From contig DAOUDG010000037.1 of NCBI GenBank assembly GCA_034431435.1, forward strand, positions 17,826-81,825: a DNA stretch of 64,000 nt. The letters are read 5' to 3'. Source of the stretch: JAHCIE01 sp034431435. GTDB lineage: Bacteria > Chloroflexota > Anaerolineae > Epilineales > JAHCIE01. The notes under the pieces were generated by a model, which did no database searches, was not told where the DNA came from, and saw only the letters and a list, made by a program, of their open reading frames with translations. Positions within the stretch are counted from its first letter, which is position 1; every line of letters begins with the position of its first letter. Shown piece after piece: positions 1 to 7,557 of the stretch. Position numbers and translations under genes: made by a program.

Positions 1-2
1 GC

Positions 3-446
3 AAGCGTGGGCCGACGGCCTGGGGCGCGCCGTCGAGCAAGACGGACGCGAAGGCGGCGACGGCGCGCATCAGCCTGGACGCGCCCACACTCGTCAAGGC
101 GGGCGAGGAGTTCACGGTCGTCGTGCGCGCCAGCGACGCAGCGGGTCTGGGCGGGGCGGATGTCAGGCTACGCTTCGACCCCAAGCAACTGGCGGTGGTC
201 CAGGCGGGCGACGCGCCCGCGCAACCGGGCGCGCTTCTCGACCCGGCGGCCAGCTTCGTGGCGCGCAACCAGGCGGCGGACGGCGCGGTGACGTTCACCG
301 TCGCCCGCCTGGGCGATGCGGCGGGCGCGGCCGACGGCGTGCTATTCAGTGTCCGCCTGCGCGCGCTGGCCGACGGCAAGCCGGGCGTGAGCCTGGCCGA
401 GATAGCCCTCGTCGGCCAGGGCGGGGAGGCGCTGCCGACGAAGTAG
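3..446 (+). CDS. Cohesin-type domain protein, C-terminal part (5' end outside window)
   Basis: The reading frame is open from the left edge to a TAG at 444-446, so only the C-terminal ~147 residues are present. After a short Ser/Ala/Lys-rich linker it reads ARISLDAPTLVKAGEEF and then a beta-rich stretch with GGADVRLRFDPKQLAVV. This looks like a cohesin-type domain (strands, then the G-x-x-x-L-x-FDP pattern). Such domains occur in extracellular proteins, either as dockerin receptors or as generic beta-sandwich modules. No C-terminal anchor or sorting signal is visible, so the domain is terminal. The missing 5' part should carry the signal peptide. The cohesin assignment is by pattern; partner and role are unknown. 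Confidence 0.6.
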   Translation, partial: KRGPTAWGAPSSKTDAKAATARISLDAPTLVKAGEEFTVVVRASDAAGLGGADVRLRFDPKQLAVVQAGDAPAQPGALLDPAASFVARNQAADGAVTFTVARLGDAAGAADGVLFSVRLRALADGKPGVSLAEIALVGQGGEALPTK

Positions 447-456
447 ACGCGGCCGG

Positions 457-519
457 GGCTACGATTCGCGGGGGATGGGGGGGATGGGCTACGTGCTCCA
501 TCCCCCGCGAATCGTAGCC
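457..519. repeat. Perfect 22-bp inverted repeat, intergenic hairpin
   Basis: Arms at 457-478 and 498-519 are exact reverse complements (beginning GGCTACGATTCGCGGGGG) with a 19-nt G-rich loop. It starts 10 nt after the stop of the cohesin gene. It could act as a terminator, but no T-tract follows. Arm length and perfection also suit a dispersed palindromic repeat. Confidence 0.75.
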
Positions 520-573
520 GCAAATGCCGACCCTGGCCAAGCCTCCTGGTCTTGATGCTCGCACTCAAGGCCA

Positions 574-602
574 TTGACAGAACCTGACAACAAGTATATA
601 AT
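574..602 (+). promoter_or_regulatory. Consensus sigma-70 promoter for the Thr-Pro-rich secreted protein
   Basis: TTGACA at 574-579, a 17-nt spacer and TATAAT at 597-602 match the housekeeping consensus exactly, so a start near 609 is expected. The predicted 5' leader is about 130 nt. It begins with a perfect stem (608-615 CTGGATAG pairing with 626-633) and holds further complementary segments (666-672 with 693-699). Confidence 0.85.
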
Positions 603-739
603 TGATTCTGGATAGGCCCCAGCTGCTATCCAGTCACTCGCAAGAAGGAGCGTGATAACCAGTCCGCCTGGCTCCTATGCAGGGGCCGAGCCGCCAGGCA
701 GGACGCTCATCCAGAGCCTGGTAGATGAAGGGGGGACAT

Positions 740-1810
740 ATGGGGCGAACACCAGAGAAGGCGTTGTTGGCCCTTGCGCTGGGCGTTGGTCTGTTCCTGC
801 TTGCCATCTACGTGAGCGCGCTTGCCGCACCGCCCTCAGAAGGCGCGTTGGCGCCAGCGTCCCAAACAGGTTCGGAGCGCTGGCCCGCCTGGTGTGACAA
901 TGCCCGGTTGGGCGGGCGCTGGCTGAACCAAGCGTGTGTAGTTGAGCTGGTCAACGAGCAGACGGGTGTGCGGTACCTGTGCGTGGGTGTCGAGTCGCCG
1001 CCATGGGCCTACTGGCCGCCAGACATGCCCTCAGGTTACCTGCCGATTTGCGCCGAACGCGGCGGCTCAGTGGCCTTTGCCAAGCCCTGGCTGACACCAC
1101 CGGCCAGCGGAGGGACGGCGACGACCACGGCAACTGCGACGAGAACCCCGACCGCCACGAAGACGGCCACCAAGACACCGACCCCAACGAAGACACCCAC
1201 CCCAACGAAGACATCGACCCCAACGAAGACGCCGTGGTTCTGGTGGACGCCGACGCCGACGCGAACGCCGACGCCGACCGGCACGCCCGCGGCGACACCC
1301 ACTTCGACCCGGACGCCAACAGCCACGGCGACAACGGTAGGGGCGGCGACGCCGACCAGCACCAAGACGCCGCTCCGCTCGCCCACACCCACTGGCACGG
1401 CCACGGCGACAGCGACGGCGACGCGGCCGGCCTCCTACCAGGGCTGCTCGCCCAGCTATTGGAGCGATGACCAGCACTTCGATTCGTGGCCCGCGCCCTA
1501 TCTCCCGACAACGAGACTCGACAGCGTCTTCAGCCTGCCGCCGCCGTTCGATGCTTATGGACCCGACTCGTTCCTGACGGCGTTGAACTACACGCCCAGT
1601 GACGATCTCAACGGGTCCGCGCGTGGCTTGCTGCGCGCGGCGGTGGCCGGTGTGCTGAATGCGGCGAGTCCCGGCGTCTACTACCCGTTCACTGTGACGG
1701 ATATCAGCGCCAACGTGACAGCCGCACTCTACACGTATGACAGGGGCTACATCGATCATCTGACCGGCGAACTGGAGCAGGCGAACAACGCGGGCTGCCC
1801 GCTGAACTAG
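740..1810 (+). CDS. Secreted Thr-Pro-rich linker protein with C-terminal GCSPSYW domain
   Basis: The protein has 356 residues. The ATG at 740 is chosen over an in-frame ATG at 725 because AAGGGGGGA (728-736) sits just upstream and the protein then opens with a clean signal peptide (MGRTPEKALLALALGVG and a hydrophobic core to about residue 30). A small N-terminal domain with four Cys follows. Residues ~125-235 are Thr/Pro/Ala/Lys repeats (TPTATKTATKTPTPTKT-like), a flexible extracellular linker. The last ~120 residues start GCSPSYWSDDQHFDSWP and end in NNAGCPLN. I recognise this pattern from secreted proteins with GCTPGYWKNH-like openings and a conserved LL(R)xAVAxxLNAA segment. Its function is not known to me. 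The gene is monocistronic, between a consensus promoter and a strong terminator. Confidence 0.75.
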   Translation: MGRTPEKALLALALGVGLFLLAIYVSALAAPPSEGALAPASQTGSERWPAWCDNARLGGRWLNQACVVELVNEQTGVRYLCVGVESPPWAYWPPDMPSGYLPICAERGGSVAFAKPWLTPPASGGTATTTATATRTPTATKTATKTPTPTKTPTPTKTSTPTKTPWFWWTPTPTRTPTPTGTPAATPTSTRTPTATATTVGAATPTSTKTPLRSPTPTGTATATATATRPASYQGCSPSYWSDDQHFDSWPAPYLPTTRLDSVFSLPPPFDAYGPDSFLTALNYTPSDDLNGSARGLLRAAVAGVLNAASPGVYYPFTVTDISANVTAALYTYDRGYIDHLTGELEQANNAGCPLN

Positions 1811-1842
1811 GCGACGGCCTGCCGTGCGAAAGAGGCAAGGGT

Positions 1843-1872
1843 ACAGGGGGGAGCCGCGTGGCTCCCCCCTGT
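1843..1872. terminator. Bidirectional hairpin terminator
   Basis: A perfect 13-bp stem (ACAGGGGGGAGCC, 1843-1855, with 1860-1872) and a GCGT tetraloop lie between convergent genes ending at 1810 and 1898. Only a weak T-rich stretch (GGTTATTGG) follows on the plus strand. Confidence 0.8.
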
Positions 1873-1897
1873 GGTTATTGGCGCGACCCGCCGTCGA

Positions 1898-3067
1898 TCA
1901 CGCGGGCACGGCGACGACGTCGGCGATACGCTCCAACGCCTTGCGAATGTTGGGCAGCGAGTTGGCGTAGGACAGGCGCAGGTAGCCCTCGCCATACGCG
2001 CCGAAGGCCGTGCCCGATAGGGCGGCGACGCCGCCGCGCTCTAGCAGCTCGGTCGCGAGATGGTCGGACTTGCGGCCCGTGCCCTCGATGTTGGGGAAGG
2101 CGTAGAACGCGCCCTCTGGCATGGCGCAGCGGATGCCGGGGATGGCGTTCAGCCCCTCGACGATGGCGGTGCGCCGCTCGCGGAAAGCGGCCAGCATGGC
2201 GTCGACGCTGTCCTGGGGGCCGTTGAGGGCTTCGACGCCCGCCATTTGGGTGAAGGCGGCGGTACACGAGTTGGAGTTGATCATCAGGGTCGTGATCCAC
2301 TCGGCCAGGTCGGGGCGCATCACACCGTAGCCGAGCCGCCAGCCGGTCATGGCGTAGGTCTTGGAGAAGCCATTGAGGATGATGGTGCGCTCCTGGTAGC
2401 CGGGCAGGCTGGTGATGCTGTGGTGCCCGCCGCTGTACAGGATGCGGTCGTAGATCTCGTCGGACAGGATGGTGATGTCGGGGCGGTCGGCCAGGATATC
2501 GGCCACGGCGCGCACGTCGGACTCGGTCATCACGCCGCCCGTGGGGTTGGCGGGCGAGTTGAGGATGACCAGCCGGGTGCGGTCCGTGACGTGATCGCGG
2601 AAGTGGTCCAGGTCGAGGCGGAAGTTGTTGTCGTAGGTCAGCGGCGTGGGCACCGGCGTGCCGCCCACGAAGCGAATCATCGACTCGTAGATGGGGAAGC
2701 CGGGGTTGGGGTACATCACCTCATCGCCCGCGTCGATCAGGGCGAGGATGGCGTAGAACATGATGGGCTTGCCGCCCGGCGTGACGACGACCATATTGGG
2801 CGTGACGTCGATGCCGCGCGTCTCGCCGATGTAGCGGGCGATGGCCTCGCGCAGGGGCGGGATGCCGGGGGCGGCGACGTAGTGGGTATGGCCGGCGCGC
2901 AGCGCGGTCACGCCCGCTTCGACCACGTTGGGTGGCGTGTCGAAGTCTGGCTCGCCGATTTCGAGGTGGATTACGTCGCGGCCTTCGGCTTCCAGGGCTT
3001 TGGCGCGCGCCAATACCTTGAAGGCAGTCTCGGTTCCAATGCGATGCATGCGGTCTGCGAGATGCAT
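1898..3067 (-). CDS. Class I/II pyridoxal-phosphate aminotransferase (aspartate aminotransferase family)
   Basis: The enzyme has 389 residues. The ATG at 3067 is preceded by AAAGGAG and starts MHLADRMHRIGTETAF, which fits the family; longer in-frame extensions read through intergenic repeats. Fold-type I landmarks are clear: EIGEPDFDTP near residue 37, SPANPTGG with the cofactor-contacting Asn near 174, SDEIYDR near 202, and NGFSKTYAMTGWRLGY with the Schiff-base lysine at K236. A C-terminal LRLSYANS carries the substrate-carboxylate arginine. It transfers amino groups between an amino acid and a 2-oxoacid in the cytoplasm. The substrate (Asp, aromatic or Ala) cannot be fixed from sequence. 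The gene lies downstream of the RqcH gene on the same strand with a 108-nt gap. Confidence 0.9.
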   Translation of the reverse strand: MHLADRMHRIGTETAFKVLARAKALEAEGRDVIHLEIGEPDFDTPPNVVEAGVTALRAGHTHYVAAPGIPPLREAIARYIGETRGIDVTPNMVVVTPGGKPIMFYAILALIDAGDEVMYPNPGFPIYESMIRFVGGTPVPTPLTYDNNFRLDLDHFRDHVTDRTRLVILNSPANPTGGVMTESDVRAVADILADRPDITILSDEIYDRILYSGGHHSITSLPGYQERTIILNGFSKTYAMTGWRLGYGVMRPDLAEWITTLMINSNSCTAAFTQMAGVEALNGPQDSVDAMLAAFRERRTAIVEGLNAIPGIRCAMPEGAFYAFPNIEGTGRKSDHLATELLERGGVAALSGTAFGAYGEGYLRLSYANSLPNIRKALERIADVVAVPA

Positions 3068-3099
3068 GAGTGACTCCTTTTGAGGGTAGTATGTCTGCG

Positions 3100-3131
3100 G
3101 ACCACCGACGACGGACAACCGACCACCGACG
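3100..3131. repeat. Two direct copies of GACCACCGACG
   Basis: Copies at 3100-3110 and 3121-3131 are 21 nt apart, between RqcH and the aminotransferase. GACCACCGA recurs at 17167-17175 with its inverse at 17209-17217, so this looks like a small dispersed intergenic repeat. Confidence 0.5.
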
Positions 3132-3175
3132 GGCGATAGCGCCAAGCCCGGTCGATCATCCCTAATCACCAATCT

Positions 3176-4891
3176 CTATTCTCCAATCTCCTCCGCCGAT
3201 AGAGGCGCCGCGTGCAGAGTCCGCTCGCCGCTGTAGGTAACCAGGCCGGGGCCGCCGCCCTTGAGGCGCTTGACCCGCCGCGCCTCGGTCCAGTCCACGG
3301 CCACGCTCGTCGAGCCGCGCGCCGCCGAGTAGTAGGCCGCCAGGCTGGCGGCGGCGGCCAGGGTCGTGTCCGGTACGGCGCGGCCCTCGGCCTTGACGAT
3401 GACGTGGGCGCCGGGGATGCCCCGCGCGTGGAGCCAGAGGTCGTGGCCCGCCGCGCGCTCGAAAGTCACACTGTCGTTCTGGCGGCTGTTGCGCCCCACC
3501 AGGACAGTGAGACCATCGGGCGACGTGACCTCGATGGGGCCGGCCAGGCGGCCGCCGCGCGCGACCTGGGGCGGTTTCTCGCCGGTCAGGGCGGCGAACT
3601 GAGCATGAACCGCGTCGATCTCAGGGCGTGTCTCGGCCAGGGCCAGGTCCGTCGCCAGCTGGTCCAGCGCAGCGAGTTGCAGGTCCACGCTCGCCAGGCG
3701 CTCGGCCAGGTCTTCGCCCGCTCGTTTGGCGCGCTCGTAGTCGCGGAACAGGCGTTGGGCATTCGCGACCGGCGTCAGCGTCGGGTCGAGGGGGATGGTC
3801 AGCGGACCGTCGCCGGTGTCCTCGATGCGATACTCAGTCGCACCCTGGGGCACGGCATGGGCGTAGGCCAGCAACCACTCGCCCCAGACGCGACGCTGCT
3901 CCAGGTCGGCCTCTGGCAGCGTCTCGCGGGTCAGGGCGGCGCGCTGGCGGGTGGCCTTATCGCGGGCGGCCTGGATGCGCGCGGCGACGCGGCCGCGCGC
4001 CACGGCGTAGGCGTCGCGGCCCGCCCGGTCGGCGAAATAGGCGGCGATGGCCTCGTTCAGGCTGGCGGTTGGCTTGGCGTCGGGCAGATGGGTCAGGGCG
4101 TAGGGGGCGAAAGCGACGACCGCCCCATCCGCCACGGCGCGCGACGGCTGCCAGGGCGCGGCATCGGTGCGGCCGGATAGGGGGCCGATGACCGCGGCCA
4201 GGGCAGTCAGCAGGGGGCTGACACGCTCCACTTCGGCTACCGTGGCCTCGGCCTCGCCCAGCGCACGGTAGGCGACCTCGCGAGCCACCAGGGGGCTGAG
4301 GCCGCGCAGCCCCCCGCTCAGGGTACGCCACACGGGGCGGTCGGCGGGCGCGCCGGCTAGCAGCGCTTCCAGCAGGGGCAGCGTGGCCGCGTCGGGGGCC
4401 GGGCGGTCGACGGGCGGTGGCGGGACGTAAGGCTGGCGGGGCAGGACGACACGGGCGCGCGTCATGTCGGGGGTGATGCGTCGCGCGCTATCGCGCACCA
4501 CGCCCTCGGCGTCGACGAGGATGATGTTGCTGAGGCGGCCCATCAACTCGGCGACGAGGCGGTGGCGGCCTTCGGGGCCGATGAAATCCAGGCTGACGAT
4601 GCGCTCCCAGCGCGGAACCTCGATGGCGGCGACGCGGGCGTCGCGCACATACTTGCGCAGCAGCAACAGGAAGGGCGTCTCACGCTCGACGCCGCGCCGC
4701 CCCTTATCGGCCAGGTGGACACGGGGGGTCTGAGGGTTGGCGGACAGCAGTAGATAGTATCGCCGGCCGACGTAGACCTCGAGCGCGACCGTCAGCGTAT
4801 CCACCGGCACGATGGCTTGGACGCGCCCGCCCACCAGCAGGGGGCGCAACTCGTCGGTGAGGGCGGCCAGTGTCAGGGCATCCAGGGTCAT
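3176..4891 (-). CDS. rqcH: RqcH / NFACT-family ribosome quality control protein (Rqc2 homologue)
   Basis: The protein has 571 residues. It binds stalled 50S-peptidyl-tRNA complexes and recruits tRNA-Ala to add C-terminal Ala tails that mark nascent chains for degradation (family knowledge). The NFACT-N half includes RLVAELMGRLSNIILVD (~residues 111-127). The middle is charged and helical, consistent with the coiled-coil arms. The C-terminal NFACT-R domain has VGRNSRQNDSVTFERAAGHD and LWLHARGIPGAHVIV. The ATG at 4891 begins MTLDALTLAALTDEL, the usual N-terminus, 11 nt after the MFS stop, so the two are likely co-transcribed. Where homologues carry an essential Asp-Arg pair (97-98), this protein reads Glu-Arg (E96-R97). 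Confidence 0.9.
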   Translation of the reverse strand: MTLDALTLAALTDELRPLLVGGRVQAIVPVDTLTVALEVYVGRRYYLLLSANPQTPRVHLADKGRRGVERETPFLLLLRKYVRDARVAAIEVPRWERIVSLDFIGPEGRHRLVAELMGRLSNIILVDAEGVVRDSARRITPDMTRARVVLPRQPYVPPPPVDRPAPDAATLPLLEALLAGAPADRPVWRTLSGGLRGLSPLVAREVAYRALGEAEATVAEVERVSPLLTALAAVIGPLSGRTDAAPWQPSRAVADGAVVAFAPYALTHLPDAKPTASLNEAIAAYFADRAGRDAYAVARGRVAARIQAARDKATRQRAALTRETLPEADLEQRRVWGEWLLAYAHAVPQGATEYRIEDTGDGPLTIPLDPTLTPVANAQRLFRDYERAKRAGEDLAERLASVDLQLAALDQLATDLALAETRPEIDAVHAQFAALTGEKPPQVARGGRLAGPIEVTSPDGLTVLVGRNSRQNDSVTFERAAGHDLWLHARGIPGAHVIVKAEGRAVPDTTLAAAASLAAYYSAARGSTSVAVDWTEARRVKRLKGGGPGLVTYSGERTLHAAPLSAEEIGE

Positions 4892-4902
4892 CGGTGCGTC
4901 TC

Positions 4903-6420
4903 TTACAGGTTTGGTAGCTCGGCCTCGATCATCGGCGGCTCCGGGGTGGCGCGCAAGTCCTCCACCGAGCCGCGTGGGGTGAACCACACGACGACCCACG
5001 CCAGCAAGGTGCTGATGAGGGCGGCCAGGAATACGTTGTGCAGGGCCGCCGCCAATACCTCGCGCAGCGCCTCCACGATAGCGGGCGGGATGGTGGCGGC
5101 GCTGACGGGGTTGAGCAGGTCTTCAGGGGCAACACTCACGGCGCTGCCCAGGGCGGCCACCCCGTTAGTGACGCCCAGGGCCAGGATAGCGCCCATGATG
5201 CTGACGCCCAGCGCGCCGCCGATGGTGCGGGTGAAGGTCAGGCCGGAGGTGGCGGCGCCCAGCTGGTCGCGGCGCACCCGATTCTGTACGGCGATGAGCA
5301 GGCTGGCCAGGGTCAGGCCCATGCCCGCGCCATAGAAGACCTGGCTCACGGCCAGACTCAGGATCGAGGAGCTTGCGTTCTGCATCGCTAGCAGCGCAGC
5401 GCCCAGCACCATGACACTCATCGCGCCGATGACCATGCGCCGGTAGCCGACCCTGAGGATGAAGGGCGTGCCGACGATGCTGGCGACGGTCCAGCCGAGG
5501 ATTTGGGGCGTGAGCGTCGCGCCCGCCGTGGTCGCGTTGACGCCCAGCACGGCCTGGGCGTACAAGGGGAGGAATGACGTGATGCCGAACAGAGCGAAGC
5601 CCGCCAGGAAACCCTGCCCGGCGGCGACGCGAAACATGGGGTCCTGAAACAGGCTCAGCTCCAGGATGGGATGGGTAGCGCGACGCTCGACGCGCAGGAG
5701 CAGCGCGACGCCCACGGCGGACAGGCTGAGCAGCGCGATAGACGGCGCTGACAGCCACGTCCAGGCGCGTCCGCCCTCCTGAATCGCCAGGAGGAGGGCC
5801 ACGCTGCTGAGGGCCAGCAGGCCCGCGCCCAGGAAGTCGATCCGCTGCTTGCTGCGGTCACGGGCCGGCTCCTTCAGGCTGAACCAGATCATGGTCATGG
5901 CCAGGATGCCGAAGGGAATGTTGATGTAGAAGACCCAGCGCCAGGAAGCGCGATCGACTAGAAAGCCGCCGACCAGCGGGCCAATCAGACTGGCGATGCC
6001 CCACACGCTGGAGAAGAGGCCCTGGACGCGAGTGCGTTGCTTGAGCGTGAACACGTCGCCGACGATGGTGAACGACAGGGGAATAAGCGCGCCCGCGCCG
6101 AGGCCCTGGATGGTGCGGAAGAGGATGAGTTGGGGCATGTTCTGGGACAGGCCGCTGAGAGCGGAGCCGACCAGGAAGATGGCCATGCCGATGAGGAAGA
6201 TGGGACGGCGACCGAACTGGTCGGAGAGGCGACCGAAGATGGGCGTCATCATCGTACTGGCGAGGGCGTACACCGAGAACACCCAACTGTACTGTGCCAG
6301 TCCCCCCAATTGGGAGATGATGGTAGGCATGGCTGTGCCGACGACGGTCAGCTCGACGGCCGCCAGGAACAAAGCCAGCATGACCGACACCGTGATGACG
6401 ATCAAGCGAGTTCGGGACAC
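4903..6420 (-). CDS. MFS multidrug efflux transporter, DHA2 (14-TMS, EmrB/QacA) family
   Basis: The protein has 505 residues. A GTG at 6420 is preferred because AAAGGAG precedes it and the protein then opens MSRTRLIVITVSVML. The longer frame from 6471 would start inside the operator palindrome. Visible features are TM1 with the acidic residue of ALFLAAVELTVVGTAMP, motif A GRLSDQFGRRP, motif C-like IGPLVGGFL, and about 14 hydrophobic segments, typical of proton-driven drug export. It is the first gene of an operon with rqcH. Transcription probably starts near 6475 and is controlled by the adjacent palindrome. The substrate is unknown. Confidence 0.88.
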   Translation of the reverse strand: MSRTRLIVITVSVMLALFLAAVELTVVGTAMPTIISQLGGLAQYSWVFSVYALASTMMTPIFGRLSDQFGRRPIFLIGMAIFLVGSALSGLSQNMPQLILFRTIQGLGAGALIPLSFTIVGDVFTLKQRTRVQGLFSSVWGIASLIGPLVGGFLVDRASWRWVFYINIPFGILAMTMIWFSLKEPARDRSKQRIDFLGAGLLALSSVALLLAIQEGGRAWTWLSAPSIALLSLSAVGVALLLRVERRATHPILELSLFQDPMFRVAAGQGFLAGFALFGITSFLPLYAQAVLGVNATTAGATLTPQILGWTVASIVGTPFILRVGYRRMVIGAMSVMVLGAALLAMQNASSSILSLAVSQVFYGAGMGLTLASLLIAVQNRVRRDQLGAATSGLTFTRTIGGALGVSIMGAILALGVTNGVAALGSAVSVAPEDLLNPVSAATIPPAIVEALREVLAAALHNVFLAALISTLLAWVVVWFTPRGSVEDLRATPEPPMIEAELPNL

Positions 6421-6448
6421 CGCGAGACTCCTTTGCCTCACTAAGCAA

Positions 6449-6471
6449 GTGACGCCCGACCTGGGCGTCAC
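6449..6471. promoter_or_regulatory. Palindromic operator of the MFS gene
   Basis: GTGACGCCC (6449-6457), a 5-nt spacer and GGGCGTCAC (6463-6471) form a perfect 9+9 inverted repeat. It lies just downstream of the predicted start of the MFS promoter, a typical place for a repressor (TetR/MarR-type) to block transcription. No regulator gene is adjacent. Confidence 0.65.
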
Positions 6472-6481
6472 TCATCGCATA

Positions 6482-6509
6482 AGTATAGAGCCGTGCGGGT
6501 TGATGTCAA
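6482..6509 (-). promoter_or_regulatory. Promoter of the MFS-rqcH operon
   Basis: On the minus strand TTGACA (6509-6504), a 16-nt spacer and TATACT (6487-6482) give a near-consensus sigma-70 promoter. It begins just past the 3' end of the cupin gene. Confidence 0.75.
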
Positions 6510-6511
6510 AC

Positions 6512-6832
6512 TTAGCCCTTGATCATCAGCAACAGCATGATCAGCGGGGTCTGGGCGACGACGCTGTGGGGCAGATGGGCCTCCATGTGGATGATAGCGC
6601 CAGGGCCGACCTCGAAGCTATCGCCGCCGACGGTCACGCGGGCCTGGCCGTCGACGATGTGGATGATGGCGGGCATGGCGGCGGTGTGCTCCGACAGTTC
6701 CTGGCCGGGGCTGAAGCCGAACAGGACAGCCTTGACGCCGTCGCGCGTGTACAGGGTGCGGCTCAGAATCCCATCGGGCGGCACGGTCAGGGCGGTGGAC
6801 AGGTTTTCAATGTAGGTGTAGGGGGTGGACAT
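6512..6832 (-). CDS. Small cupin-domain protein
   Basis: The protein has 106 residues; the ATG at 6832 is preceded by CAGGAGA. It is a single cupin barrel: a motif-1-like segment GFSPGQELSEHTA, then VDGQARVTVGGDSFEVGPGAIIHMEAHLPHSV covering the inter-motif strands and motif 2. Potential metal ligands are H49 and E48 of motif 1 and the C-terminal His residues. Short stand-alone cupins of this kind act as metal-dependent dioxygenases, isomerases or small-ligand sensors, and the sequence does not tell which. It lies 73 nt downstream of the nitroreductase gene and is probably co-transcribed with it. Confidence 0.8.
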   Translation of the reverse strand: MSTPYTYIENLSTALTVPPDGILSRTLYTRDGVKAVLFGFSPGQELSEHTAAMPAIIHIVDGQARVTVGGDSFEVGPGAIIHMEAHLPHSVVAQTPLIMLLLMIKG

Positions 6833-6905
6833 TATGCGTCTCCTGGGGTATTGGATTTTGCAGCATGAGCCATCATTGTCATGCCGTCGGGGTGGCAGCC
6901 CATGT

Positions 6906-7505
6906 TCAGGCTGGTTCGCTGTAGTCTCCCTCCACGTCGCCCCACCAGTCGGTCTTGGCGTGGTGGGGGGCGAGGCGGCGCGGCGACGGTTCCGCGGCCG
7001 GGTAGCCAACATAGATGAAGCCGACGATGATATGATCGGAGGACAGGCCGAACGCCGCCGGCGTGCGCGGATCGTGGGCGACCTCGCCGGTGCGCCACAT
7101 GGCCCCCAGGCCGCGGCTCTCGGCCACCAGCAGCATGTTCTGGACGGCAGCGGCGACGGCCTCGGTGTTCTCAGCGGCGACGACCTTCGGGCCGCTGGGC
7201 GGCTCGGCGATGGCGACGATGATGACCGGGGCGCGGTAGGCTTTGGCGCGCACCCCAGTCGCGGCGCGCTGGGCGGCGTCGCTGGTGGGATCGGCATGCT
7301 TGGTGCGCTCGATGTCGGCCCACACGTCGGCCAGGCGGTCACGCCCCGTGCCGGTCAGGACGATGAAGCGCCACGGCTCGACCTTGTGGTGGTTGGGGGC
7401 GTAGGTGGCGGCCTCTAGCATCGCCTCAATATCGGCGCGGGCTGGCAGCTCGGAGCGCACCTTGCCGACGCTGCGGCGGGTGCGGATGATGTGGAGAATG
7501 TCCAT
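6906..7505 (-). CDS. Nitroreductase family protein (FMN-dependent)
   Basis: The protein has 199 residues; the ATG at 7505 has AAGGACG upstream. The N-terminus MDILHIIRTRRSVGKV is the family FMN-binding opening (RRSxR-like), followed by EAATYAPNHHKVEPWRF, the NxxxxEPW signature of YdjA-like enzymes. Later segments AVAAAVQNMLLVAESRGLGAMW and VGFIYVGYPA complete the fold. The enzymes are usually homodimers that use NAD(P)H to reduce nitro groups or quinones in the cytoplasm. The C-terminal DWWGDVEGDYSEPA tail is ordinary for the group. The physiological substrate is unknown. Confidence 0.88.
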   Translation of the reverse strand: MDILHIIRTRRSVGKVRSELPARADIEAMLEAATYAPNHHKVEPWRFIVLTGTGRDRLADVWADIERTKHADPTSDAAQRAATGVRAKAYRAPVIIVAIAEPPSGPKVVAAENTEAVAAAVQNMLLVAESRGLGAMWRTGEVAHDPRTPAAFGLSSDHIIVGFIYVGYPAAEPSPRRLAPHHAKTDWWGDVEGDYSEPA

Positions 7506-7557
7506 AGCACGTCCTTCAAGGGCGAATCATACACGCATTGCGGACAAAGCGCGATCC

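Noticed and set aside
652..897. Leader ORF (GTG, 81 aa) overlapping the Thr-Pro protein start
   Set aside because: The AAGGAG is only 1 nt from the GTG, the product has no structure, and it runs out of frame into the real gene.
1120..1440. Short-period repeats that could look like a CRISPR array
   Set aside because: They are in-frame Thr-Pro codon repeats of the secreted protein, with no constant repeat length or unique spacers.
2060..3073. Long plus-strand ORF opposite the aminotransferase
   Set aside because: Antisense shadow caused by high GC; low-complexity Gly/Val/Asp composition and no ribosome-binding site.
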